Below, one piece after another: positions 35,087 to 47,419 of a stretch of DNA of 64,000 nt. Position 1 is the stretch's first letter. The number at the start of each line of letters is the position of its first letter. The notes under the pieces are model-generated. The model was not told the origin of the DNA and searched no databases. It saw only the letters and a program-made list of their open reading frames with translations. The stretch is from Verrucosispora sp. NA02020 (lineage in GTDB: Bacteria > Actinomycetota > Actinomycetes > Mycobacteriales > Micromonosporaceae), in NCBI RefSeq assembly GCF_013364215.1, contig NZ_CP054923.1:2418001-2482000 (forward strand), given 5' to 3'. The translations under genes and the position numbers were made by a program.

Positions 35087-35686
35087 ATGACGAGCAGCGC
35101 GGACGCCCCGCGACCGCCCGGTCGGCCGCGGAGCGTCCGCGCGGACGAGGCCATCGTCGAGGCGACCCTGGATCTGCTGGCGGAGGGCAGCACGATCGAG
35201 GCGATCTCGGTGGAGGCGATCGCCGCCCGGGCCGGAGTCGGCAAGGCCACCATCTACCGACGATGGCCGGGCAAGAACGCGCTGCTGAGCGACGCGTTGC
35301 GGACGCTCAAGGGCGACCCGCCGCAGCCGACTGGTCGGTCCGTCCGCGAGGACCTGATCACCCTGGTCAGCGCCATCGGGCATCACATCGACCCGCGCGC
35401 GGCGAAGATCATGCCGTGTCTGGTGCCGGTGGTGAAACGAGACCCCGAGCAGTACGCGCTCTACCAGAACATCATCGAGCCGCGCCGCGCGGTGATGCGG
35501 GAGGTGCTGCGACGCGGCGTACGCGACGGTGAACTCCGCGCCGACCTCGACGTCGAGGTCACCATGGCCATGCTCACCGGCCCGATGCTCATCCAGCGGG
35601 TGATGAACTGGAACCCGGACCTCGACACGACGACCCTCCCGGAGAAGGTCGTCGACCAAGTGCTGGAGGGCATCACCGCCCGCTGA
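35087..35686 (+). CDS. TetR-family repressor
   Basis: A 199-residue repressor with an N-terminal helix-turn-helix, VEAIAARAGVGKATIYRRWPGK (recognition helix near 48-60), and a C-terminal ligand/dimer domain of the TetR_C_16-like type. It probably represses the upstream exporter by binding the palindromes at 33414-33480. The ATG at 35087 gives a normal length; upstream in-frame starts overlap the transporter. Confidence 0.9.
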   Translation: MTSSADAPRPPGRPRSVRADEAIVEATLDLLAEGSTIEAISVEAIAARAGVGKATIYRRWPGKNALLSDALRTLKGDPPQPTGRSVREDLITLVSAIGHHIDPRAAKIMPCLVPVVKRDPEQYALYQNIIEPRRAVMREVLRRGVRDGELRADLDVEVTMAMLTGPMLIQRVMNWNPDLDTTTLPEKVVDQVLEGITAR

Positions 35687-35936
35687 CCACAAGCCGGAAC
35701 CTCGCCCGGACCACGGCACGGCCCCGACCACGGGCCGGTCCGGAAGTACGGCACGGTCCGCAGTGCGGCGCGGCGGGACGCGTTGGTACGAGAGGACGGC
35801 TCACGACCCGCCGCAACGCCCGTGACCTGCGCGGATCGGTGTGAGCTGATGTCGGGCACCGGGGCGATCGAAGGCGGCCTAGACTACGGGCGTCCCGCGG
35901 CGGTCGGGACGAATGCCGCGGTCTTCGGAGGTCTCC

Positions 35937-36653
35937 GTGTCGACGCCCATCACCACCACCCTGGCTCTCGGCCCGGACTGGCTCGATCCGGAGTGGTTGA
36001 TCTCGACCTTCGGGTTGATCGGCATCCTGGTGATCGTCTTCGCCGAGTCGGGCCTGCTGATCGGGTTCTTCCTGCCGGGTGACTCGTTGCTGTTCACCAC
36101 CGGCCTGCTGGTCGCCGACGGCCAGTACCTCAAGTATCCGCTGTGGCTGGTGTGCCTGCTCATCACCATCGCCGCCATCGCCGGGGACCAGGTGGGATAC
36201 CTGTTCGGCCGCAAGGTCGGGCCGGCGCTGTTCCGGCGCCCGAACTCGCGACTGTTCAAGCAGGAGAACCTGCTCAAGGCCCATGACTTCTTCGAGAAGT
36301 ACGGTGCCCGGTCGATCGTGCTGGCGCGCTTCGTGCCGATCGTCCGGACGTTCACCCCGATCGTGGCCGGGGTGAGCCGGATGAACTACCGCACCTTCGT
36401 CATCTACAACGTGGTGGGCGGCATCCTCTGGGGCACCGGCGTGACGGTGCTCGGCTACTTCCTGGGCCAGATCCCGTTCGTCAAGACGAACATCGAGTTC
36501 ATCCTGATCGCCATCGTGGGGCTGTCCGTGCTGCCGATCGTGTTCGAGCTGCTGCGGGCGCGGATGGCCGCCAAGCGGGGCGCCACGCCGCAGGAGCGCG
36601 CGGCGGCCGAGGAGGCGATCCGCGAGACCCGGGAGCACTACGGCAAGCACTGA
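35937..36653 (+). CDS. DedA family membrane protein
   Basis: A 238-residue SNARE-associated/DedA-type protein, thought to flip lipids across the membrane or to support membrane potential. Conserved parts are FFLPGDSLLFTTGLL (re-entrant loop), AGDQVGYLFGRKVG, and ARFVPIVRTFTPIVAGVSRM, the arginine-containing signature. The GTG at 35937 has CGGAGG at perfect spacing. It is a single gene. Confidence 0.93.
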   Translation: MSTPITTTLALGPDWLDPEWLISTFGLIGILVIVFAESGLLIGFFLPGDSLLFTTGLLVADGQYLKYPLWLVCLLITIAAIAGDQVGYLFGRKVGPALFRRPNSRLFKQENLLKAHDFFEKYGARSIVLARFVPIVRTFTPIVAGVSRMNYRTFVIYNVVGGILWGTGVTVLGYFLGQIPFVKTNIEFILIAIVGLSVLPIVFELLRARMAAKRGATPQERAAAEEAIRETREHYGKH

Positions 36654-36744
36654 GCGTCGCCACGGTGACCCGGGCGCCGTCGTCCGGGTCACACCGGCCA
36701 CCGGAGATGGTGGTCCCGGTGGTGCCGCCCCATAAGGTGCGATC

Positions 36745-37857
36745 ATGCAGACGCCGGCGGCCGAGATCGATCAACCCCGCCGGGACGTCGGGCGCCTGGT
36801 GGACCTGTTCCTGTGGGGTGCGACCGCACTCGGTGCGATGCTCGCGGCCCTGGCCCATCTCAGCGGCGCGGCGCCGGTGCTGCGGTTCTTCGTCGTGTTG
36901 GCCGCGATCACCCTCGCCTCGGCGGTGCTCGGGCGGTCGCTGGACCAGCTCGGTGGCCGGATGCGTCCGGCCGCCATCGGCACGTTCCAGGCCGTGGTCG
37001 GCAACCTGCCCGAGCTGATCATCTGCATCTTCGCGCTCCGCGCCGGCCTGGTGGCCGTGGTGCAGGCCGCGCTGATCGGGTCGGTGCTCAACCTGCTGCT
37101 GCTGGGCAACGGAATGTCCTACCTGGCCGGCGGGCTGCGCAACGGCACGATGAGCATCGACGGTCGGCACGCCAAGGTCACCCGGGTCATGCTCGTGCTC
37201 CTGATGGCCACCCTGATCACCCCGGCGATCGCGGTGAACCTCGGCACCCCCGCCGCCGAACACACCACCGCGGTCTCCTACGTGGTGGCGATCGCCCTGC
37301 TCACCGTCTTCGTGGTGTCGCTGCCGTTCCGGCTCGGCAAGGACGCCGACGCGCCGCCGCCGGTGCACAACGGGGCCGGTGAGGCCAAGGTGGGCACGTG
37401 GCCGCTGCCGCGCGTACTGGTGCTGGTGACCGTGGCCGGTCTGCTCATCGCGTTCGAGGCGGACTGGCTGATGGACGCCCTGCTGCCGGCGACCGAGGCG
37501 ATGAACCTCAACGCCGCCTTCGTCGGTCTCTTCCTGGTGGCCACCGTCGGCAACCTGTCGCAGCTCGCCCCGGCGGTGCAGCTCAGCCTGCGGGGCGACG
37601 CCGACACCGCCACCGCGATCACCATGGAGGGCGCGCTCCAGGTCGCGTTGATGCTGGCCCCGGTGCTCATGCTGATCGCCCCGCTGCTCGGCGCCGGCGA
37701 GTTCACGCTGATCTTCCCGCCGTTGCAGATCGTCGCGGTCATCGTGGCCGCCCTGCTCGTCGTCTTCGTGACCATCGACGGCACGGTCAATCACCTCGAA
37801 GGTCTGGCGCTGGTGGCGCTCTACACCGTGCTCGGTTCGCTGTTCTGGTGGGGATGA
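36745..37857 (+). CDS. Ca2+/cation antiporter (CaCA family)
   Basis: A 370-residue, about 11-helix exchanger. The two alpha-repeat motifs are seen as FQAVVGNLPELIICIFALRAG (near 90) and FLVATVGNLSQLAPAVQLSL (near 265), matching G-N-x-x-E repeats; the second has Gln where Glu is usual, so exchange may be altered. The likely function is calcium/proton exchange at the cell membrane. Confidence 0.82.
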   Translation: MQTPAAEIDQPRRDVGRLVDLFLWGATALGAMLAALAHLSGAAPVLRFFVVLAAITLASAVLGRSLDQLGGRMRPAAIGTFQAVVGNLPELIICIFALRAGLVAVVQAALIGSVLNLLLLGNGMSYLAGGLRNGTMSIDGRHAKVTRVMLVLLMATLITPAIAVNLGTPAAEHTTAVSYVVAIALLTVFVVSLPFRLGKDADAPPPVHNGAGEAKVGTWPLPRVLVLVTVAGLLIAFEADWLMDALLPATEAMNLNAAFVGLFLVATVGNLSQLAPAVQLSLRGDADTATAITMEGALQVALMLAPVLMLIAPLLGAGEFTLIFPPLQIVAVIVAALLVVFVTIDGTVNHLEGLALVALYTVLGSLFWWG

Positions 37858-37991
37858 GACCGGGTCGGGCCACACGGCGACTCCGGTGGCGTGGTGCGAC
37901 GGTGCCGGGCGTGTCCCGGAGCGTGGCTCGCGGACGGCATCGGTAGGGTGTCGAACACACGTACTGGCCGGTGGCCGGGGGAGGAGGCGGC

Positions 37992-38519
37992 GTGCGGGTG
38001 CTCGGCGTCGACCCGGGGCTGACCCGGTGTGGGGTCGGCGTGGTCGAGGGGGTCCCCGGGAAGCCCTGCACGTTGATCGCCTACTACGTCGTCTACACCG
38101 ATCCCGGTGACGAGCTGCCGGCCCGCCTGCTGCATCTGGACCGTTCGCTGACCGAGCTGGTCGCCGAGCACCGGCCGGACAGTGTGGCCGTGGAGCGGGT
38201 GTTCAGCCAGCACAACGTGCGTACGGTGATGGGCACCGCGCAGGCCAGCGGGATCGCCGTACTCGCCGGGGCGCGCGCCGGGCTGCCGGTGCAGACGTAC
38301 ACGCCGAGCGAGGTGAAGGCGGCGGTGACCGGCTCCGGGAAGGCGGACAAGGCGCAGATCACGGCGATGGTCACCCGGCTGCTGCGGCTGCCCGAGCCGC
38401 CGCGCCCGGCCGACGCCGCGGACGCCCTCGCGCTGGCCATCTGCCACGTGTGGCGCGGCGGCACCCGGTCCAAGCTGGCCGTCGCGGCGGACCGGGCGAG
38501 ACGAGGAGGAGCGAGATGA
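37992..38519 (+). CDS. ruvC: Holliday junction endodeoxyribonuclease RuvC
   Basis: A 175-residue nuclease that cuts four-way junctions in recombination. Catalytic acids are in VLGVDPGLT (D7), [12 protein letters not shown] (Glu near 68) and the C-terminal [12 protein letters not shown] pair. The GTG at 37992 follows GAGGAGG. It is the first gene of ruvC-ruvA-ruvB and overlaps ruvA by four bases. Confidence 0.96.
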   Translation: MRVLGVDPGLTRCGVGVVEGVPGKPCTLIAYYVVYTDPGDELPARLLHLDRSLTELVAEHRPDSVAVERVFSQHNVRTVMGTAQASGIAVLAGARAGLPVQTYTPSEVKAAVTGSGKADKAQITAMVTRLLRLPEPPRPADAADALALAICHVWRGGTRSKLAVAADRARRGGAR

Positions 38520-39118
38520 TCGCCAGTGTGCGCGGCGTGGTGACCGCGACCGGCCCGGCCCATGCGGTGATCGAGGTGGGTGGCGTCGGCCTCGCCGTGC
38601 AGTGCGCCCCCGGCACCATCGCCGACCTGCGGGTGGGTCAGTCGGCACGGCTGGCCACCAGCCTGGTGGTGCGGGAGGACTCGCTCACCCTCTACGGCTT
38701 CGCCGACGACGACGCGAGGGCGCTGTTCGAGCTGCTCCAGACCGCGAGCGGGGTGGGGCCCCGGTTGGCCCAGGCGGTGCTCGCGGTGCACACCCCGGAC
38801 GCGGTACGCAAGGCGATCGCCAACGCCGACACGGGCGCGCTGACCCGCGTACCCGGGATCGGCAAGAAGGGCGCCGAGCGTCTGGTGCTGGAGCTGCGTG
38901 ACCGGATCGGCCCGGTGGCCGTCGGCGCCGACGGCGCGGCCGGGGTCACCGGTGGGGCCTGGCCGGAGCAGGTCCGCCAGGCGCTGATCGGGCTCGGCTG
39001 GACGGCCGGTCAGGCCGACCAGGCGGTCACCGCCGTCGCGGAGACCGTGGACGGTCCCACGCCGCCGGTGCCGGTGCTGCTCAAGCAGGCCATCCGGCTG
39101 CTGGGTCGGTCCCGGTGA
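38516..39118 (+). CDS. ruvA: Holliday junction branch migration protein RuvA
   Basis: A 200-residue tetrameric junction-binding protein. The N-terminal OB-fold ([21 protein letters not shown]) is followed by two helix-hairpin-helix motifs ([30 protein letters not shown]) and the C-terminal RuvB-binding domain ([17 protein letters not shown]). It is coupled to ruvC and ruvB by ATGA and GTGA overlaps. Confidence 0.96.
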   Translation: MIASVRGVVTATGPAHAVIEVGGVGLAVQCAPGTIADLRVGQSARLATSLVVREDSLTLYGFADDDARALFELLQTASGVGPRLAQAVLAVHTPDAVRKAIANADTGALTRVPGIGKKGAERLVLELRDRIGPVAVGADGAAGVTGGAWPEQVRQALIGLGWTAGQADQAVTAVAETVDGPTPPVPVLLKQAIRLLGRSR

Positions 39119-40185
39119 CCGCGCCCGACGGCGGGCTGGTCTCGGCGTACGTCAGCGAGGCGGAGCGCGACGCGGAGGTCAGTGTCCGGCCGAAGCGGCT
39201 GGACGAGTTCATCGCCCAGCACCGCGTCCGCGACCAGCTCGACCTGCTGTTGCAGGGCGCGATGCGGCGCGGCTCGCCACCGGACCACATCCTGCTCTCC
39301 GGGCCGCCCGGCCTCGGCAAGACCACCCTGGCCAACATCGTCGCCGCGGAGCTGGGCACCGGTATCCGGGTGACCAGCGGCCCGGCGATCGAGCGTTCCG
39401 GCGACCTGGCCGCGATCCTGACCAGTCTCGCCGAGGGCGACGTGCTCTTCATCGACGAGGTGCACCGGATCGCGCGGCCGGCCGAGGAACTGCTCTACAG
39501 CGCGATGGAGGACTTCCGGGTCGACGTGGTGGTCGGCAAGGGGCCGGGCGCCACCGCCATCCCGCTCGACGTCGAGCCGTTCACGCTGGTCGGGGCGACC
39601 ACCCGGGCCGGTCTGCTGACCAGTCCGATGCGGGACCGCTTCGGGTTCGTCGCCCACCTCGACTTCTACGCCCCCGCCGAACTGGAGCTGCTGCTGCACC
39701 GCTCGGCCCGGATCCTCGGCGTGCCGATCACCGACGACGGGGCGGTGGAGATCGCCGGCCGGTCGCGGGGCACCCCCCGGATCGCCAACCGCCTGCTGCG
39801 CCGCGTCCGCGACTTCGCCGAGGTACGCGCCGACGGGGTGGTCACCGTCGAGACGGCCCGCGCGGCGTTGACCGTGTACGACGTGGACGCGCTCGGCCTG
39901 GACCGGCTCGACCGGGCGGTGCTGACCGCCCTGGTGGACTCGTTCCGGGGTGGCCCGGTCGGCCTGTCGACCCTGGCCGTGGCCGTCGGGGAGCAGCCGG
40001 ACACGGTGGAGGAGGTCTGCGAGCCGTTCCTGGTGCGGGCCGGGCTGCTGGCCCGTACGCCGCGCGGCCGGGTGGCGACCGATGCCGCCTGGCACCACCT
40101 GGGACGTACACCCCCGAATGGTACATTTGGGGCCGAGGCTGCCGCTGTGCCCGATCTGTTCTCCGTGGACAGCGACCAGCCGTGA
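39115..40185 (+). CDS. ruvB: Holliday junction branch migration ATPase RuvB
   Basis: A 356-residue AAA+ motor that drives branch migration with RuvA. Walker A is GPPGLGKTT (63-71, K69), Walker B IDEVHR near 116, sensor 1 GATTRAG near 160, and a C-terminal winged helix follows ([19 protein letters not shown]). It ends the ruvCAB operon. Confidence 0.97.
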   Translation: MTAPDGGLVSAYVSEAERDAEVSVRPKRLDEFIAQHRVRDQLDLLLQGAMRRGSPPDHILLSGPPGLGKTTLANIVAAELGTGIRVTSGPAIERSGDLAAILTSLAEGDVLFIDEVHRIARPAEELLYSAMEDFRVDVVVGKGPGATAIPLDVEPFTLVGATTRAGLLTSPMRDRFGFVAHLDFYAPAELELLLHRSARILGVPITDDGAVEIAGRSRGTPRIANRLLRRVRDFAEVRADGVVTVETARAALTVYDVDALGLDRLDRAVLTALVDSFRGGPVGLSTLAVAVGEQPDTVEEVCEPFLVRAGLLARTPRGRVATDAAWHHLGRTPPNGTFGAEAAAVPDLFSVDSDQP

Positions 40186-40320
40186 TCTGTTCGTGATCTG
40201 TGCCGCATTCGGCGTTCCCAGATAGAGCGACTAGACTCGCCGCGGTCCGCACAGGATGTGAAAATCCGCCTCCGCTCGGTGTCAGCACCGTGACGGAGGC
40301 CAATGGGAAGGTCTACAACC

Positions 40321-40659
40321 GTGCACTACGCAGCAGAAGGCGGAGGAGCGGCGGGCTTCACGCCGATCCTCATGATCGCGCTGCTCTTCGGCGTCATGTA
40401 CTTCATGATGATCCGCCCGCAGCAGAAGCGCCGCCGCGAGGCCGAGGCGATGCAGACCGGCCTCTCCGTCGGCGACGAGGTGGTCACCATCGGCGGGCTC
40501 TACGGCACGGTCACCGGCGTGGAGGACGACAGCGTCCTGCTCGAGATCGCTCCCGGAGTGCAGACCCGCTACGCCCGTCCGGCGATCGCCCGGGTGGTCA
40601 CCAAGGCGGAGCGACCGGTCGAGTCGCCCGTCGAGGAGAGCGACACCGTCAAGGACTGA
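40321..40659 (+). CDS. yajC: Preprotein translocase subunit YajC
   Basis: A 112-residue accessory Sec subunit with one membrane helix (about 12-30) and the family block MIRPQQKRRREAEAMQTGLSVGDEVVTIGGLYG split around residue 35-60. The GTG at 40321 follows GGGAAGG; an ATG six codons upstream lacks a site. It precedes secD by 286 bases, a spacer in which I see no gene. Confidence 0.93.
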   Translation: MHYAAEGGGAAGFTPILMIALLFGVMYFMMIRPQQKRRREAEAMQTGLSVGDEVVTIGGLYGTVTGVEDDSVLLEIAPGVQTRYARPAIARVVTKAERPVESPVEESDTVKD

Positions 40660-40945
40660 GCACCGACCACCCGGTCGACCGTCGCGCGGCGGTCATGCCC
40701 GGATGGAGCCGCCCGCACGCGTCCCCGAGCGGGTGGTCGCCGCACGCGGCGCGCGTGTGACAACTGGATAGATGGCCGACGCCGGGCGTCGGTGCTCCGG
40801 CTCGACCGGTCCACGCGCCCGCGTCGACCACCCGAGGCGGCGGCGCCGGCCCGGGCGCCGTCGGAAGGCAGACCGTGGGCCGGGCAGCCGGCCGACCCGC
40901 CGCCGCGCCCGCGGCGGCGCGACCGTACAGGGAGACAGGACAGCC

Positions 40946-42829
40946 GTGGCACCACCTCAGGGACAGATGCGCCCGGGACGGCAGTTGGCCGTACTCGGGG
41001 CCATCTTCATCGTCCTCTACCTTTTGGTGTTCTTCTCGGCCGGCGCCAGCGGGGGCTGGAAGGACCGGCTCGAGCCTCGTCTCGGTCTTGACCTGGTCGG
41101 TGGTACCCGGCTGACGCTGGAGGCCACCAACACCCTCGACGGCCGGGCCCCGACGGCGGAGAACCTCGAACAGGCCCGCCAGATCATCGAGAGCCGGGTC
41201 AACGCGTACGGCGTGGCCGAGGCCGAGGTGATCACCGAGGGCGACCGCAACATCGTCATCTCCCTGCCCGGCGAGAACCGCGACCTCACCGAGGTCGGCA
41301 GCGCCGCCGAGCTGCGCTTCCGCAAGGTGCTGAAGATCGCCGACGGCAGCGGCACGGTCCAGGCCCCGGCGCCGACCCCGAGCGGGGCCGTCGAGCCGAC
41401 GCCGTCCGGCGACGCCGCCGCGAACCCGTCGCCCACCCCCGAGGCCGAGCTCACCCCCTCGCCGTCGGCCGGTGGCCAGGGCGGTGGCGCGCCGACCCCG
41501 ACGCCCACCGAGTCGCCCGACGCGACCCCCTCGCCCTCGCCGAGCGCGGAGGAGGACGTGCCGCAGAGCGTCGAGGAGCAGCGCCGGGCCGTCGAGCAGA
41601 AGGTCGGCGCCGAGGCGTGGGCCGCCGCCACCGGCCTCCAGGCCCCGGCGGACCTGGCGGCCGACCCGTCGCTGGCCGAGAAGCTCGCGCCCTTCGCCGA
41701 GCTGTCCGGCCGCGAGGTCGCGGTGCTGCCGACGCAGATGCAGTTCAACGTGCCGACCATCAGCTGCCTCCAGCTCGACGACCGGCCGCCGGCCTCGATC
41801 TCCGACCCGGAGCAGCAGGCGGTCTCCTGCGAGGCCGGTTCCATCAAGAACCTGCTGGACGTGGCGAAGGTGCTCGGCACCGACGTCAGCAGCGCCACCG
41901 CGGTGCGCGACCAGACCAGCCAGTGGGTGGTCAGCCTGGACTTCACCCGCAGCGGCGGGGAGAAGTGGACCGCGCTGACCCGCGAGGCGTTCAACAACGA
42001 GGGCCAGGCCTGCGATGCCTCCGCGCTCGGTGACGAGGGGCGCTGCCGGGTCGCGGTGGTGCTGGACAACCAGATCATCTCGTCGCCGCAGATCCAGGGC
42101 GTGCTCGTCGGCAGCTCGCAGATCACCGGCAACTTCACCAACGCCGAGGCCAGCGAACTGGCCGGCTACCTCAGCTACGGCGCGCTGCCGGTCACCTTCG
42201 AGGCGCAGGAGCAGCAGAACGTCACCGCCACGCTGGGCGCCAGCCACCTGCGGGCCGGTCTGCTCGCGGCCGGCATCGGCATGCTGCTGGTCATCATCTA
42301 CTCGTTCTTCTACTACCGCCTGCTCGGCTCGGTCATCTTCCTGAGCCTGGTCGCGTCGGCGCTGCTCCTCTTCGGCGCCATGGTGTTCCTCGGCCGGCAG
42401 ATCGGCTTCACGCTCACCCTCGCCGGCATCGCCGGCATCATCGTCTCGCTCGGTGTGGCGGCGGACTCCTTCGTCATCTACTTCGAGCGACTCAAGGACG
42501 AGATCCGCGAGGGCCGCAGCCCGCGCAGCGCGGTGCCGCGAGCCTGGATCCGGGCCCGCCGGACGATCATCTCGGCGAACGCCATCACCATCCTGTCGGC
42601 GGTGGTGCTCTACATCGTCTCGGTCGGCACGGTGAAGGGCTTCGCCTTCGCCCTCGGTCTGGCCACGGTGCTCGACCTGCTCGTGGTCTTCCTGTTCCGA
42701 CACCCGATCATGACGATGCTCGCCAGCACCAAGGCGTTCCTGTCCCCGCGGGTCAGCGGGCTCGGCCGGGTGCTGCCCGCCCGCTCGGCGCCGACCCAGC
42801 CCCGCAACCAGCGCGCCAAGGAGGCGTGA
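40946..42829 (+). CDS. secD: Protein translocase subunit SecD
   Basis: A 627-residue RND-type membrane protein that uses the proton gradient to aid export. An N-terminal helix (about 12-32) precedes the DLVGGTRLTLEA periplasmic P1 start. A Pro/Ser/Thr/Glu-rich insert of about 70 residues (136-208), typical in actinobacteria, interrupts the outside domain. Five helices follow from near 430, with the GIIVSLGVAADSFVIYFERLKDE signature in shortened form. The GTG at 40946 has GGAG upstream. Confidence 0.95.
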   Translation: MAPPQGQMRPGRQLAVLGAIFIVLYLLVFFSAGASGGWKDRLEPRLGLDLVGGTRLTLEATNTLDGRAPTAENLEQARQIIESRVNAYGVAEAEVITEGDRNIVISLPGENRDLTEVGSAAELRFRKVLKIADGSGTVQAPAPTPSGAVEPTPSGDAAANPSPTPEAELTPSPSAGGQGGGAPTPTPTESPDATPSPSPSAEEDVPQSVEEQRRAVEQKVGAEAWAAATGLQAPADLAADPSLAEKLAPFAELSGREVAVLPTQMQFNVPTISCLQLDDRPPASISDPEQQAVSCEAGSIKNLLDVAKVLGTDVSSATAVRDQTSQWVVSLDFTRSGGEKWTALTREAFNNEGQACDASALGDEGRCRVAVVLDNQIISSPQIQGVLVGSSQITGNFTNAEASELAGYLSYGALPVTFEAQEQQNVTATLGASHLRAGLLAAGIGMLLVIIYSFFYYRLLGSVIFLSLVASALLLFGAMVFLGRQIGFTLTLAGIAGIIVSLGVAADSFVIYFERLKDEIREGRSPRSAVPRAWIRARRTIISANAITILSAVVLYIVSVGTVKGFAFALGLATVLDLLVVFLFRHPIMTMLASTKAFLSPRVSGLGRVLPARSAPTQPRNQRAKEA

Positions 42830-42830
42830 C

Positions 42831-44039
42831 ATGTCCGCTGAGAACGGTCTGGCAGCTCGCCTCTACCGGGGCGAGGCCGGCCTCAACATCGTCGGCCGGC
42901 GCAAGATGTGGTTCACCATCGCCGCGGTGCTGGCGACGATCGCGCTGGCCAGCGTCATCTTCACCGGGTTCAAGCTCGGCATCGAGTTCGCCGGCGGCAA
43001 CTCGTTCCAGATCCCGACCAGCGTCGGCACCCTCCAGGACGCCGAGGCGGCCACGAAGGACGTTGTCGCTGCCCAGGGCGGCCAGGTGGTCACCGCGCAG
43101 CAGGTCGGCGGTGGTAGCGGCAACTTCTACGAGCTGCGGACCACCGAGCTGAACGGCGAGCAGGTCCAGGCGGTCAAGACCGCCCTGGGCCAGCAGTTCA
43201 CCATCGACCCGGAGTCGATCAGCAGCAACCGGGTCAGCGAGGCGTGGGGCAGCCAGGTGACCAACCGGGCCCTGCTCGGTCTGGTCATCTTCCTCGCGCT
43301 GGTCACCGTCTACCTGGTCCTGCGCTTCGAGCTGAACATGGCCATCGCGGCGCTCTTCTCGCTGCTGATGAACCTGGTCCTCACCGCCGGCATCTACTCG
43401 ATCGTCGGCTTCGAGGTCACTCCGTCGACGATCGTCGGATTCCTCACCATCCTCGGCTTCGCCCTGTACGACGTGGTGGTGGTCTTCGACAAGGTGCAGG
43501 AGAACACCAGAGGGATCACCGCGAACAACAACCAGACGTACGGCGAGGCGGCCAACCTGGCCGTCAACCAGAGCCTGATGCGGTCGATCAACACCTCGGT
43601 GGTCGCTCTGCTCCCGGTCGGTGCCATCCTGTTCATCGGGGCCGGCCTGCTCGGCGCGGGCACCCTGAAGGACCTCGGTCTGGTGCTGTTCGTCGGTATG
43701 GCGATGGCCTTCATCACCTCGATCACGCTGGCCACGCCGCTGCTGGTGGTGCTCAAGAACCGCGACCCGCGGATCGACGCGCACAACAAGCGGGTGCAGG
43801 CCCGGCGGGCCGGGATCACCAAGGGCGAGACGCCCGCCAAGGGCTCCCGCAAGGCGGCGGCGACCGAGGCGATCGAGGCGGACGAGGAGCCGGTGACCGC
43901 CGAGACGGGTGCCGCCCTGGCCGGTGCCGCCGCGCCGAAGGTGGGCGCGCGTCCGGCCGGCAAGCGTTCCGGCGGGGCCCGTGGTGGCCGCCCCGGCGGT
44001 GGGGGCGGTAACCGCCCGGGTGGCGCCAAACGGCGCTGA
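42831..44039 (+). CDS. secF: Protein translocase subunit SecF
   Basis: A 402-residue partner of SecD with six helices. GIEFAGGNSFQI opens the outside domain (near 47), and the family signature LGFALYDVVVVFDKVQEN lies near 215. The C-terminal 100 residues are a charged and glycine-rich cytoplasmic tail absent from shorter homologues. ATG at 42831 starts two bases after the secD stop. Confidence 0.96.
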   Translation: MSAENGLAARLYRGEAGLNIVGRRKMWFTIAAVLATIALASVIFTGFKLGIEFAGGNSFQIPTSVGTLQDAEAATKDVVAAQGGQVVTAQQVGGGSGNFYELRTTELNGEQVQAVKTALGQQFTIDPESISSNRVSEAWGSQVTNRALLGLVIFLALVTVYLVLRFELNMAIAALFSLLMNLVLTAGIYSIVGFEVTPSTIVGFLTILGFALYDVVVVFDKVQENTRGITANNNQTYGEAANLAVNQSLMRSINTSVVALLPVGAILFIGAGLLGAGTLKDLGLVLFVGMAMAFITSITLATPLLVVLKNRDPRIDAHNKRVQARRAGITKGETPAKGSRKAAATEAIEADEEPVTAETGAALAGAAAPKVGARPAGKRSGGARGGRPGGGGGNRPGGAKRR

Positions 44040-44140
44040 CCGGGCCGGGACCGACCCGGTAGGGACGAACACGACGGCGTCCTGCATGCTGTGCGAGCAG
44101 CGTGCAGGGCGCCGTTGTCTGGCGGAAGGGACCAAGCGTC

Positions 44141-44707
44141 GTGACGGAGACCCACAGCAGCGCGGTACGCGGCGACAGCGGCCCGGAGACCGCCCGGCTG
44201 GTGGCCAGCCGGGTGCTCGATGTGCCCGACTTCCCGAAGCCGGGCGTCATGTTCAAGGACCTGATGCCGCTCTTCGCCGACGGTGAGACCTTCCGGACGG
44301 TGATCGACGGCATCGTCGCGCACCACGGGCGGGACTCCTTCGACACGGTGGTCGGCATCGAGGCGCGGGGGTTCGTGGTCGCCGCCGCGATCGCGTACGC
44401 GACCGGGGTCGGTGTGGTGCCGGTGCGGAAGGCCGGCAAGCTGCCCCGCCCGGCGTACGCCGCCTCGTACGAGCTGGAGTACGGCGAGGCGACGCTGGAG
44501 GTGCACCAGGACGCCTTCACGGCGGGGCACCGGGTGCTGGTCGTGGACGACGTACTCGCCACCGGCGGCACCGCCGCGGCCACGCTGGACCTGGTGGAAC
44601 GGGCCGGTGGCACGGTCGCCGGTTTCACCGTGCTGCTGGAGCTCTCCTTCCTGGGCGGGCGGGCGAAACTGGCGCCCCGTCCCGTCCATGCCCTGCTGAC
44701 CGTTTGA
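44141..44707 (+). CDS. apt: Adenine phosphoribosyltransferase
   Basis: A 188-residue cytoplasmic enzyme that converts adenine and PRPP to AMP. The PRPP loop VLVVDDVLATGGTA (133-146) and the family FPKPGVMFKDLMPLF (near 28) are intact. The GTG at 44141 follows GGAAGGG. Position between secF and relA is typical for actinobacteria and links purine recycling with (p)ppGpp metabolism. Confidence 0.96.
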   Translation: MTETHSSAVRGDSGPETARLVASRVLDVPDFPKPGVMFKDLMPLFADGETFRTVIDGIVAHHGRDSFDTVVGIEARGFVVAAAIAYATGVGVVPVRKAGKLPRPAYAASYELEYGEATLEVHQDAFTAGHRVLVVDDVLATGGTAAATLDLVERAGGTVAGFTVLLELSFLGGRAKLAPRPVHALLTV

Positions 44708-44880
44708 ACCGACCCGCCCCCGGCGACGGAGGCGGCACGGTACGTCCGGCGGAGCGGCAGGGCACCGTCGGTGCGGGTAGCATTGCCCATTGCTGACCGG
44801 ACGGTGAGCCGTCCGAGAGGCGCGAGACCAGACCGGCCGACGCACGGTCGGTGTTTCCCCGGCGAGCGGTGAGGAGGCCG

Positions 44881-47349
<2,469 letters not shown>

Positions 47350-47370
47350 CGCGTACGACCGGACGACGAA

Positions 47371-47401
47371 GAGCGCCCGCCGGCTCAGCCGGCGGGCGCT
47401 C
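47371..47401. terminator. Bidirectional terminator after relA
   Basis: Perfect 14-base arms GAGCGCCCGCCGGC (47371-47384) and GCCGGCGGGCGCTC (47388-47401) enclose a three-base loop. It lies between relA and the converging cyclophilin gene and serves both. Confidence 0.85.
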
Positions 47402-47419
47402 TCGCGTGGAACCGAGGCG

